From Phycomyces nitens (taxonomy: Eukaryota > Mucoromycota > Mucoromycetes > Mucorales > Phycomycetaceae), in contig JAHRBC010000007.1 in assembly GCA_022702545.1 (NCBI GenBank), positions 2,046,001 to 2,110,000 on the forward strand: a stretch of DNA of 64,000 nucleotides, read 5' to 3'. Shown piece after piece: positions 11,639-22,320 of this stretch. Every line of letters starts with the position of its first letter. Positions within the stretch are counted from its first letter, which is position 1. The notes below the pieces were generated by a model. It saw only the letters and a program-made list of their open reading frames with translations. It made no database searches and had not been told where the DNA came from. The position numbers were made by a program, and so were the translations under genes.

Positions 11639-12532
11639 TCATTTTTTATTTCGAAGTTCTTTAAGGATCTCTTGAAGAATATTTTCTATATTCACAAACG
11701 ACTTTTCTTGGTTCCTCATAAAGGACATCATTCTATCCTGATATTGCCGCTTAGCCACTGCATATTCTTTCTCTAGAGAGTAAATATCCTCTGGAGAATT
11801 TCTACTGGTACTAGAATCATCAAAAGAGCTTTCGGCACTGTTGATCATATAGGAATCCTCACTAGGATCCGCAGAGACTCTTGGGTTGCTGTTGCTTTGC
11901 TGAACATGGTCAGGGTCAGGGTCATGGCATTCCTGCTGTTGCATATTTTCATTGCCTCGATATTCGCAAAGTATCTTATTCACCCAGTCATTCTTATCCT
12001 TCTTGTTCTTCCTCTCCCTGTATGCTTCAGTCTATGTTGGTACAATAAGATGGCCCAGACGACGTAAAGAGCAAGAATACCAAAACAGTTTCAAATCTAC
12101 CTTTTCAAGGACGGTAAGCGCAGCCTTTTCAAATTCAGTCATATTGCTTGGGGAAAAGGTTGGTTGGTTAGTCAGCTTCTCTCTGTAGTTATCAACTGTC
12201 TTTTTGACTAGTTTCTTGATAGTACGCCTGCAAGCATCACAGCCAAGTGGAACGTCGTTGGGTGCTTGAGAATTGACACTATCGACAACCCTTTTCCAGG
12301 CATCTGCATGAGATCCCTTTGGAGAGTCGGGGGGAAATACATTGGCATACGCTTGGATCAAGGCCAATTTCTTTTCAGACGTCCAGCTGCCTCGATGTTT
12401 CTTTGGGCTGTTGATGGTCGTTGCCAATGGGTCTTTATGGCCGTTCTCTTTTGTGGAATAGAGAGGGTCAAAGGTGACAAAACGTAACCGCTGGCTAATG
12501 GGATCGTTATGCCTAGATCTTTCTGGTGCCAT
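11639..12532 (-). CDS. Putative Myb/SANT-like DNA-binding protein with C-terminal coiled coil
   Basis: Two minus exons: 12101-12532 and 11639-12031, joined by a 69-bp GT-AG intron. The splice gives EKAALTVLEK/TEAYRERKNKKDKNDWV in phase 0. The N-terminal part has RGSWTSEKKLALIQAYANVF, then a tryptophan-containing helix (DAWKRVVDSVN) and a basic helix (CRRTIKKLVKKTVDNYREKL), the pattern of trihelix or Myb/SANT-like DNA-binding domains, including those next to transposase-derived genes. The C-terminal half is acidic and Ser/Asn-rich, then helical and heptad-like (SFMRNQEKSF, then ILQEILKELRNKK). Length is about 274 residues. I do not recognise a named ortholog; a nuclear regulator role is inference. 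Confidence 0.72.
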
Positions 12533-14285
12533 TCTTTGTGTTTTATATATAAATAGAAAAAAAAAAAAGGAAAACGTAATTGCTTGTCAAAAAAGAAAGA
12601 AAGAAGATTTTTTGACTAGGCAATTCCTCGAATCAGACTTGGCATAATGGTTGAGAATCGAAAAATAGCATTAACCAATAAAGGAAATAATTGAATCACT
12701 GTCACACAATATTCCGTATATGTAAAATTTATTATATACAAAGATCAAATATCACAATGATACTCGACCTACAAAGCTTTTTATTTTTCTTTCTTCTTTA
12801 TTTTAACAAGAGGGTTTGGAATGAAATGGTTGATATTTGGTACTGTAAATTATTTCCTTTAATATATATGAATATATATGTATATATGCTTTGGGTGATT
12901 TCCAGCCCAATGGTGTAGACTCTTGTAATATATAAATATTGGAGATTGAGGCTATAATGGCAAATGGTTTACAGCATAAAACATGAAAATCAGTTCACCC
13001 AATATTGTATTACATAAAAATATGTCAGAAAAAAAATATTCGGCACCGGATTGTATTTCCGTATTTTCAACCAAGAAAAAAATAGCTAGATATAAAAAGT
13101 GTGTATTAAGAGGCATTTGGGTATCAAACTCAGCTGCCATAAAAAACTAGATGTTACACAAGAATAGCGAAAATTTCGAGCAGTTTTTTTTTTCCCTCTG
13201 ATACCGAGAGTACGTGCGCCATTCTGATTTTTAAAATACTCCAATCAACTGGACTTTATCTGTAATTTGTACAGAACCGCATATGATATTTATTTAGCGA
13301 TTGTATTTAATTGGTTATAAGATACGACTAAAAAGTCAGATTTGATCTCATTTTGGAAAAAATATTTGTTTTTCTAAAATAAGGATTGCGAAAAATCTGG
13401 ATTCCCAAATAATGTCTATAAAAGAAACACTGTAATCACTATTACCTAAAAAGACAATAATAATCTGTTTAAAGAGATATATTGATAAAACTTGTAAAAA
13501 TAAACAAATGGAATTCTGCTCAGTAATTTGAGCACTTTACCAATAATTACACAACTAGTCGTCATTGTTGTTGCTGTTGTTGCTGTTGTTATGGATACTG
13601 TAATATATATATATATATATATTCAAATGTAGTTATAAATACCTTATAAAACAATCATCTTATTTCTGTCATCAATTCAACCCAGTCATCACTTGTATAA
13701 TTTTCAAGGTTAAACTACGCTCGGATAAACATTTCAACAAGGAGTTCGGAAAAATTATACACTTGGCAATATTGTGCCTTTTTGTCAGTGTGCCCATACA
13801 CACGTGTGGTAGATGATTGGGAGTCAAGGAGGCGTTGTTGTAAATGTACGTATTCAAGTAAATGCAGAACTGATGAACAGATTTTTTCTTTTAAAAAAAT
13901 ACCAATAAAAATTTCTTTATTATCACAATTCATCTATTACGATCATTTTTGTGTAAAACGACACTAGACCACCTCACCTCACCTCACCCCAACCAGATAG
14001 CTAGCCAGCCAGCCAGCTAGTCAGCTAGTCAGACAGAAATGACCTCTTTTGATTGATCTTGTCAAGATTTGCTATAGTCTGCAGTTGTAAAATATATAGA
14101 GAAATGGATTGGTAACCAGAGTCTAGAAATGCAACTCCCTTTTAAAAAAATAAATCCTTTTATAATATGTGCTGCGTATTGTAAATATGTATAAATAAAA
14201 AAAATATATTACATGTATATATACAGGAAAATATTTTTCTTTCCTTCCTTCTCTTTAACCACTTATATATTATTATTATTTTAAA
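12533..14285. other. Gene-free spacer before the SPX transporter
   Basis: About 1.75 kb with no convincing gene. It holds T/A-rich sequence, a GTTGTTGCTGTTGTTGCTGTTG run near 13566-13590, a TA repeat near 13602-13620, and short tandem units CACCTCACCTCACCTCACC then AGCCAGCCAGCCAGCTAGTCAG near 13970-14030. Small overlapping frames at 13672-13967 on both strands have no recognisable protein. Confidence 0.55.
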
Positions 14286-16691
14286 ATGAAGTTTTCTCAT
14301 TCACTGCAATTCAACGCAGTATCTGAATGGATAGACTACTATGTAGCGTGAGTGTGATATTCACCCTTTGTAACAAATTATCTAATAATTTTTGTGTGTG
14401 CACACAGATATGACCACCTCAAAAAACTGATATTTCAATTCGAGAAGGAGCGTGTAAACAAAGCAAACTTGTCCAAAGATCCAGAAAATGCATCAAACCA
14501 ATCAATAGAGGATCAGAAAGAGGAACAGGAATCTCAGTTTATAATCGAACTAGACAAACAGCTCGAAAAGGTCTCGGATTTTTACTCGTCCCAAGAATCA
14601 GACCTTTATTCTCTTGTCGATCAACTGGCTGATGCAGTATCCAATACAGTCGAAGCCCAGCCTCTAGAGCACCATGACCTTCCAAACTCTGTCGATAACC
14701 CTCTTGAAAACCTAGACACGACTTTTGCCCATGAGAAACCGCGAATTTCTACCAGACCATCATATCACAACGATTCCTTGTCTCGGAAGATGTCTCGCAT
14801 GTCATTCGAGTCTCGTCTTACGGTTCGCTCAAATCAGACCCAATCTGTCGAACGTATGGTCGACCTGAGAACCCAGATAATCATGGTTTATGTCTCTCTC
14901 TCGGAACTCGAGTCTTACATTGAGTTGAACCGTATCGCATTCCAAAAGATCCTCAAAAAGTACGACAAGGTCTTGGAGGCCAACCTTCGCCAATATTACC
15001 TCACAAAGTATGTCGCCGAAGCAAGGCCATTCATGCCATCTACCCTCGAATCCTTGCACAGCCAGATTGAGCGTGTCGAACAGCTTTATGCCGATGCATT
15101 CTACAACGGAAACGTAACGGTCGCCATCCGTCAAATGAAAACCCATTTGCGAGATCAGGTCGCATTCGAACGAAATACCGTTTGGAAGGACATGATCGGC
15201 CAAGAACGAAAGGTCAATGATGCCCATGTAAAGAGTCCCGATGGCGAACGAATGGTGAATCTACCCTTTCAAAAAAAGATTGCCTATGAAACCCTTCGAA
15301 GTTCTCTGTGCTTCCTGCTGTCAATTGCCGTCTTTATCGTCTTGCTCAATGTCGACTGTTTTGGCCAAAGACAGGAAAACTACTGCTTTGCCCTACTCAT
15401 CTTTGCCGCAATCATGTGGGCCACTGAAGCGATCCCTCTCTATGCTACATCCCTAATGATCCCATTCCTCATCGTCCCCCTCGCTATCCTGCGAAATGCT
15501 GACGGAAGTGTGATGGATGCCAAACCAGCCGCCAAGGCCGTGTTTTCATCCATGTTTAGTGGAACTATCATGATGCTCCTCGGAGGTTTTGCTCTTGCGG
15601 CTGCCCTCTCAAAGTACGGAATTGCAAAGGCATTTGCCTCCCACGTCCTCTCTAGAGCAGGAACTCGTCCCAGATGGGTTCTTTTGGCAAACATGTTTGT
15701 TGCCGGGTTCCTGAGTATGTGGATTTCCAACGTTGCCACGCCCGTCCTCTGTTTCTCGCTCATCAACCCCATCTTACGCACCCTGCCAGACGGTTCTCCA
15801 GTTGGCCCCTGCTTGTTACTTGGAATCGCTCTTGCCAGTTGTATTGGCGGTATGACCTCTCCTATTTCATCCCCCCAGAACATCGTTACCATTCAATACA
15901 TGGAACCAAACCCAGGATGGGGTATCTGGTTCGGTGTTGCCTTGCCAGTCTCTATTCTATCCATCTTTGTCGCATGGGGTATTCTCTTGCTTGTCTACAA
16001 GCCAGACCGGGCCTGTCCTCACCTCAACAAGATCAAGCCAACCAGAGGCAAGGTCAGCCTTACTCAGTATTTCGTAATGCTCATAACCATCATAACCATC
16101 GCTCTCTGGTGTGCCGAGAGTGCAATGGAGGATCATATTGGTGACACTGGCATCATTGCCGCCATCCCACTGTTTGTGTTCTTTGGTACAAAGGTTCTTG
16201 GTAAAGATGATCTCAATGCATTCTTGTGGTCTGTGGTTGTCCTTGCTCAGGGTGGCATGTCCCTTGGTTTTGCTGTCACCTCGTCTGGTCTGCTGGAAGA
16301 CATTGCCCTCCGTATCAAGGACGGTATCCAGGACCTAGAACCTATTGCAATCCTGGCCATCTTTTCGTTCCTTATCCTGGTTTTTGCTACATTCGTGTCA
16401 CACACCGTTGCTGCCTTGATCATTGTGCCGATTGTGCAGCAAGTTGGTCAGCAGCTGCCTACTCCACACGCAAATTTGCTGGTTATGGGAGCTGGTCTGG
16501 CATGTTCAGCAGGCATGGGTCTCCCGGTGTCAGGCTATCCAAACATGTCGGCCATTATGCAGGAAGATCCATCTGGAAAGCCTTATTTGACTACAAAGGA
16601 CTTTATTATTACGGGTATTCCTACTAGTATTATATCTACTGCCTTGGTGTTCACACTTGGATATGGAATCATGTCTGGTGTTGGATATTAA
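14286..16691 (+). CDS. SPX-domain low-affinity phosphate transporter (Pho87/Pho90/Pho91 type)
   Basis: This is predicted to move inorganic phosphate across the plasma or vacuolar membrane. Two exons: 14286-14347 and 14408-16691, 781 residues. The SPX domain fills residues 1 to about 270: it starts MKFSHSLQFNAVSEWIDYYV, joins the next exon at YDHLKKLIFQFEKE, and has the second conserved block EIELNRIAF-like LESYIELNRIAFQKILKKYD, with lysines suited to inositol pyrophosphate sensing. The rest is a DASS/Na-sulfate symporter membrane domain of about 12 helices, with WATEAIPLYATSLMIPFLIV, MWISNVATPVLCF, SPISSPQNIV and FVSHTVAALIIVPI. The N-terminal exon has only 62 coding bases and was found from the SPX start motif and a GTGAGT...ACACAG intron. 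The closest match is Pho91-like; the location is not settled. Confidence 0.9.
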
Positions 16692-17114
16692 AATACTATC
16701 TCTCTCTCTCTCTCTGTTTTTTTTTATATTGTACATTTATATTAGCACTATTATCATTAGCAAACACCCTATAGAATTCTCGTTCTCTCTTTCTCTTTTT
16801 TTTTAAAAAAAAATTGTATATTTTAATGTATTTTTATATACACTCTTGTACCAACACTTTTTTGCTGATAATAATAATAACCTTGGAAAATCATTGAAAC
16901 AATATCAATTAGTACATGTAAAACAGTAGAGTCACACATACACACTTTAATTTTTTTTGAAAGATGTAATATTTAACCCAAGCCAACCCTCACGCATATA
17001 TTTTTATACAACCACACACTTGCACACACATACATAAACATATGTCTGTATCTGTTGTGTGTGTAGTACTATATTTACCTCAAACAAAATACTCGATACT
17101 CTAATATAATCATC
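16692..17114. other. Spacer between transporter and kinase genes
   Basis: It begins with a CT microsatellite (TCTCTCTCTCTCTCTCTC at about 16699-16716), followed by T-rich and AATAATAATAA sequence, with CA/TA-rich runs (ACACACTTGCACACACATACA) just before the kinase start. I see no gene. Confidence 0.5.
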
Positions 17115-19512
17115 ATGGCATCCGATACCATCCATCCCCCTCTTCCAGAACCAGTTCATCAGCAGCAGCATCAACAACAGCAACAGCAGCAACAACAGCA
17201 ACAAGATCCTGTGACAGTAGCCGATGTCGATGATCCATCTCATCCGCTCTTTCATCACCGACGCACAGTCAACGATTTTGATTATGGAGATGTTCTTGGC
17301 GAAGGCAGTTACTCTACTGTAAGATTCCTTTTTTGGTTTTCTTAAAAGAGATAAACCCCCCTTTTTATATTTTTAAACCTACAGGTGATGGTTGGAAGAG
17401 ACAGAAGAACTGGAAAATATTACGCAATCAAGAAGCTTGACAAGGCACATATTGTAAAGAATGACAAGGTCAAGTATGTAATGATTGAGCGGGATGCTCT
17501 GAGCCGAATGAACCATCCTGGAATCATCAAACTATATTGGACTTTCAAAGACCATCGCAGTCTATGTAAGTCTTGTCAACTTGAAAGGCGGTTACTAAAA
17601 AGTTGGGGGGCTCATAGACTTTGTGCTGGATCTGGCCAAGAACGGAGAGCTTTACAGCTATATTAGGAGAGTAAGTACAGATCCATGGTCTGCCATTCAT
17701 TGATATTAATGATCAGAATCTTAGTTGGCTCCATTTGATATAGATACTGCTAGGTTTTATGCAGCCGAGATCATCTCTACGTTGGACCACATACACAGTA
17801 AAGATGTCATTCATCGGTGAGGAACAAGGGCTGTTTGGGGATCAAACAAGGTTACTAAACAGTTTATTGTTATTATTATTAGTGATATTAAGCCTGAAAA
17901 GTAAGGTAGACAGAGTGTGTGTGTGAGCAAGTATTAAGTCTACATTTATAAATTAGCATCTTGCTTGATGACAATATGCACATCAAGATTACAGATTTTG
18001 GATCGGCAAAGATTGGCATTGTGGAAAAGGAAGATGCCATGAGCAGTTCAAAGGATACCACAGAGGATGGAGAGAATGCGAATGAGAAGCCTCAAGGCAA
18101 GTACTTGGATTTTATATTCTGGCAAGGGATCTAACGGTATGATTTGTTTAGGCCGTTCACGTTCGTTTGTTGGTACAGCCGAATATGTATCTCCAGAACT
18201 CTTGCGCAGTGAGCCTACTTCTAAAGAGTAGGTTTGATGGAACAAGTCTTGGGCATCTATTCAACCTACTTCTTTTGTTTTTTGGATAGGGCTGATCTGT
18301 GGGCATTTGGGTGTGTGCTTTTCCAAATGTTATCCGGAAAGTCGCCCTTCAAGGCCCCCACTGATTATCTCATCTTTCAAAACATCAAGAATCTCGAATA
18401 CTCTATCCCAGACTACTTTCCTGACGATGCACGCGATCTCATCCAACGCTTGCTTGTGCTGGAACCTTCAGAGCGTATTGGGTCAGATAAGACGGGTGGA
18501 ATTGAGGCAATTCGACAGCATCCATTCTTTTATGGCATTGACTGGGACACATTGTTTGAATCGCCTGCTCCTCCCTTGCGTGAGAGACTCGAAAAGGAGA
18601 TGGCAAGACAGGCAGAACTGCGTGCACGTCAAAAGGCAGAAAATGGATTAAATGATGAAGACGACGACGACGATGATGATGATGATGAAGAGGAGGCTTG
18701 GTTTGGGACCAATCGTGTTCAGCAAGGCCCCACTTCATCAACCACACCTGCAAATCAATATGATCCGTTTGGAGATCCACTGCGTTTCCAATATGACAAT
18801 CACCATGCACACCTGCCATTGGAATCTGCCAGGATAAGTTCCACAGCTTACCCGCCGCCCGTAGTAGCAACATCTCGTCATGATTCCAGGCACGGAATAA
18901 TTAATAGCGTCAGATCAGATTCGACGCGTAGTATGAGTCCAGAACGTCTTGGGGGACAGTCTCATCCACCATGGTAAATACACATTGATACAACAGTGTG
19001 TATACACAATGTTCGAATATTCTTATATAAATATAATTATAAGAGAGATGATGATATTAAATATTGAATTGTATTTCTATTCTTTATTATGATTATTTTC
19101 TGCGTATGTAAAAACCAACACAAAAAAAAGGGTCCCTCATTTGTATCCCAATGAGTCAATTTTGAAGGCAGGAAAAGTAGTACGCAGGCCAGGATTCTTT
19201 TCAAGAAAACGGTACCTGATCTTGACCAACCGTCCACGACTGTTGTATATGGACGAAGGCAAGGAGCCAGATGGATCTGGTGGTAAGCTGCGATCTGAAA
19301 TTGGCTGGACTCCTCAGCTGCTACCTGAACTCAAAGGCAAATCTGTATTCTGTATTCACACGGTAAGTCTTTTAAATAAATATAAAATCCGTATTAACAA
19401 TCTTCTCAAGCCCCACAAATCATACACATTCGAAGACCCTGAAGGGCGAGCACAAGAATGGGTTAATACAATCAATACAATGCTTGTGGACAGCTTTGGA
19501 CTGGCGGCCTAG
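17115..19512 (+). CDS. PDK1/Pkh-type protein kinase with C-terminal PH domain
   Basis: This is a master AGC-kinase kinase that phosphorylates activation loops of Akt/Ypk/PKC-type kinases at membranes. Ten exons: 17115-17318, 17385-17565, 17618-17670, 17725-17816, 17883-17900, 17957-18096, 18152-18227, 18290-18973, 19131-19362 and 19411-19512. The N-terminus is poly-Gln. Kinase motifs are GEGSYST, AIKK, HRDIKPEN, DFGSAK and activation loop SFVGTAEYVSPELL, which is diagnostic of PDK1. After the kinase come a poly-Asp tract and a Ser/Pro-rich linker. The 157-bp intron at 18974 overlaps the TAA of TGGTAA, and splicing it joins HPPW to VPHLYPNES and opens a PH domain (KAGKVVRRPGFFSRKRYLIL, then YTFEDPEGRAQEWV). 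One exon is 18 nt. The intron at 18097 starts GCAAGT (GC-AG). Confidence 0.92.
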
Positions 19513-19798
19513 GATGTCCGTCCGTGCGCCGTTGTCTATTGACTATTTCCAAGCTAAAAAATTACTCAAAGACCTTCAATTAAGCAAAAAAAGGTGTGAC
19601 ATTTTGGACCATAGACTGACACATGATATGTATATAATTATAATTATAAATATATAAATATATATATACATATATACATACAAACAATCTTTATACATAT
19701 GTGTATACTCTTTTGTCTTGCAAGTTTATTAATATTTATTCTTCTTCTTTCTTTCTTTTTAAATCTTGTTCTATTCACACTATGTATGATTTGCTATC
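19513..19798. other. Convergent spacer between kinase and C2H2 genes
   Basis: AT-rich with TATAAATATATAAATATATATATACATATATACATA at about 19640-19680. It holds the 3' ends of both genes. Nothing else is visible. Confidence 0.5.
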
Positions 19799-20451
19799 TT
19801 ACCATAAAGAAGTAGAAGATGGGGGCTGAGGTGGTTGGATCTCAAAGGGTTTCTGGAAATTTGTGCTTTCGGGCTTTGAGGGACAATAGTGCACTCTGAG
19901 ATGTCGCCTCATATTACTCTGGACACTGAAACGGCGTCCGCAGCCATTATGAGGACACAGGTGAGGTTTCTCACCAGTGTGAGAAAACACATGGATCCTA
20001 AGAGAGGATGGTCGGGTGAAGGTCTTTGGACATTGGGAACAGTGGTAGCGGTGTTGGGGCGATGACGATGGGGACTGCCACATGGGGGTGTCAAGTGTGG
20101 TATCAAGAGAGACCGATGCAGACACGGTGCGACGATGAGAGTGTGGGTTGAAAGGAGGAGGGTGGTGGGATTGGGAGTGGGATCTTATGTGATGAGAGCG
20201 TTCAGGATAAAGAGGTATTTGTGGAGATAAGGGATTTGTGGTTTTTGGCTTTTGATGGGATTTCATTTCTGGTCGTCTTTGACCAGGCTCTGTACGGCAC
20301 AGGAACAGTAGTTCGTTTGGCAGTCCAGCTGGCTGTTCATCTGGCTTGTCTTTGATAGAGTCAGTAAAACAAAATGCCTAGCAGGATCTCTTGTACCTTT
20401 TCCGTGAAGGATTGCTTGAATGGGTGGCAGTGAGACACGCTCGTTGTTCAT
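19799..20451 (-). CDS. C2H2 zinc-finger protein (two fingers)
   Basis: This is a likely DNA-binding transcription factor. Two minus exons: 20397-20451 and 19799-20349, with a 47-bp intron whose removal joins ILHGK to DKPDEQPAG in frame. Total about 200 residues. The N-terminus (MNNERVSLPPIQAILHGKDK) resembles the LPPI motif seen before fungal C2H2 fingers. The first finger reads CSQCPKTFTRPSSLRIHVFSH (Cys-x2-Cys, His-x4-His), then the TGEKPH linker, and the second finger CPHNGCGRRFSVQSNMRRHLRVH (Cys-x4-Cys, His-x3-His). The middle is Ser/His/Pro-rich. Paired fingers of this form occur in Mucoromycete C2H2 factors. The target genes are unknown. Confidence 0.85.
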
Positions 20452-21017
20452 GGCCGATTGTGGATAAAGAATAAGAAAGAGAAGAAATGGACGGTTGCTT
20501 TTGTACAAATATATATATATACATGTATATATATATATATATGTATATGTGGTATAACCAAACCAGAAATACGAAATAATGAAATAAATATGGAATTCAA
20601 GGTTGTGATAATTGGCTCCATCGACGATCTAACATGGATAGTCTGGCACCTCGCACAAGCATGTGCAAATGTGCGCTAAATTCATACGCAAAAAAAAAAA
20701 AACCTTGAACTCGATAATACAAAGCGTCCAATCCCTTGGTCTTATTGCCCTTCTTTGTACAGAAATTGCCAATGCTTTTTTCTTTCTTTCTTTTGTATTG
20801 TTAAGAATTCTATTCCATGTGCATGTGGATTTCGTAGAATTGGTACCTGTGTGACCTTTGTGTTTTGACCAAGACCCACTGATAAAGACAAAAGGCACAA
20901 AGTTCTCGATCATAAGCATAATATATATATCCTATTATTTTGCATTTTATAAATTTGACTCGATACATGATTCTACTGATCCTTTGACACCTAGACAGAC
21001 AGTCCTTAAATACTCGG
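20452..21017. other. Spacer between C2H2 and RRG7-like genes
   Basis: It holds a TATATACATGTATATATATATATATGTATATG block (about 20510-20550) at the C2H2 promoter side and otherwise mixed sequence. Frames at 20629-20919 on both strands have no recognisable protein. Confidence 0.45.
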
Positions 21018-21659
21018 CTAATATCCGAGGCTTTGATTCGAATTGCTTTTCTTATTTACTTCTACCACTTGTCCTTTACAGGTTACCATCGGAACACGTT
21101 CTCCTGTGGCAGTAAACCGGGTGGTCACCACTACTCCTTGAAGTACCTCTTGGGCAGAAAAATTGAATACCAAAGACTTCAAGGTGTTTTCTTCCACCAT
21201 AGCCAGTCCTAGCGGTACCTGACTGGAGGAGAAATGACTTGTCAATTCTTTTGTGAATGGCCGATGTCCAAGCGTGGCCAGAATACCGATAGTCGGGTGA
21301 GTAGGGTGAGACATATTGACAACTGTGCCAACAAGAGACCGAAGATGATCAGGACTGCAGCCCTTTTGAAGTCTTTTACACTGAACAATCAACTGAGGTA
21401 CAGCGAATGTGTGAAATAGGGCAAGTGGCCACTCTCCGGACAGATCCACCCCACGATCTCCCTTTCCCCCAACATGACTCAGATCCATTCCGATGGTTGC
21501 CAATGCTTCCATTGTCTGCATCTCAAACATCGTTCCAAGGTAAACGGTTGAATTAGGATCTTTGTGAATGGACTTCTTGAGAAAGGAATCCAATGCAGGA
21601 CCTTGGGAATTCTTTGATCGGGTAATGCTCGCCAATGCTCGCTTTGAGAACATGGCCAT
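21018..21659 (-). CDS. RRG7: RRG7-like mitochondrial protein (restriction-endonuclease fold)
   Basis: RRG7 is required for respiratory growth in yeast and is mitochondrial; its biochemical role is unknown. Single exon; the start is taken at MAMFSKRALASITRSKNSQG, a basic, Ser/Ala-rich presequence-like N-terminus. The family core is visible: GTMFEMQTMEALATIGMDLS, HVGGKGDRGVDLSGEW and LIVQCKRLQKG. The spaced Glu, GDRGVDL Asp and QCK residues fit a PD-(D/E)xK nuclease-like fold, so catalysis is plausible but unproven. Length is 213 residues, in the family range. A longer in-frame upstream part to 21770 is AT-rich and low-complexity, so I do not use it. Confidence 0.85.
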   Translation of the reverse strand: MAMFSKRALASITRSKNSQGPALDSFLKKSIHKDPNSTVYLGTMFEMQTMEALATIGMDLSHVGGKGDRGVDLSGEWPLALFHTFAVPQLIVQCKRLQKGCSPDHLRSLVGTVVNMSHPTHPTIGILATLGHRPFTKELTSHFSSSQVPLGLAMVEENTLKSLVFNFSAQEVLQGVVVTTRFTATGERVPMVTCKGQVVEVNKKSNSNQSLGY

Positions 21660-22098
21660 GGTAACTGTGTTTTGTACATTTAATTTTGCAATAAATATAT
21701 ACAAATGTATACATTTGTTTTTTTTATTGTAAATTTGCGGATTTGGGTTTCCATTTTTGCAGGTTGACATGTATAATTATTAATCGGCGACACAATGTGC
21801 TTGCGGGACTATTTTATTTTTGATTGTCCGTCTTGTGCTGTATAGAGAGATTTTACTCACTGTCCAGACGACAATGTATTATCCAAACGCTTTGCTTTAG
21901 TAATATTAACTGGATTTATCTCATGCAGCTAATACCCGTTGGAGATATTTAATATCATATACAGTTTATTTGCAATATCAAATATCAACTTGAGAAATTT
22001 TAGGGATAAAAGTGAGGTAGGCTACATGGGTTTTAAAGAAACTTGTAGACCTAGATAGTTACAAGGCATTGTCGACTTTTATTAATAAATAAAGAGAC

Positions 22099-22320
22099 AT
22101 GTCTAAAGGTAATCTACGGCAGAAACCATCGCAAGAGATCTTTTTAGAGTATTATCGAGCGTATACTTTGGAACATGGCCAAGGTCTCTTTGATCTTGTG
22201 GTAGACCAAAAATATAAAGGAACTCAGGCATACCATTGGTATTTTGCTGAGAAGATAGAGCAAGAATATATTCAACCTCGTATCGTAATTAAAAATTGTT
22301 CGGATGCAACAGAGTATTAA
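22099..22320 (+). CDS. Hypothetical short ORF, possibly a coding relic
   Basis: A 73-codon ATG frame (MSKGNLRQKPSQEIFLEYYR, then AYTLEHGQGLFDLVVDQKYK) has protein-like composition. After the stop, shifted by one base, the sequence reads on as DTDPQVTSCRLCALYDEQKY and FWKEIIK, so the ORF may be a frame-broken remnant of a longer gene. I do not recognise a family. It lies alone in a gene-poor, transposon-marked region. Confidence 0.3.
   Translation: MSKGNLRQKPSQEIFLEYYRAYTLEHGQGLFDLVVDQKYKGTQAYHWYFAEKIEQEYIQPRIVIKNCSDATEY

Noticed and set aside
15440..15892. 150-codon minus-strand frame opposite the phosphate transporter
   Set aside because: Antisense shadow of the transmembrane domain of the transporter.
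21660..21770. Upstream in-frame extension of the RRG7-like protein
   Set aside because: It is AT-rich and low in complexity, while the MAMFSKRALAS start gives a proper presequence.
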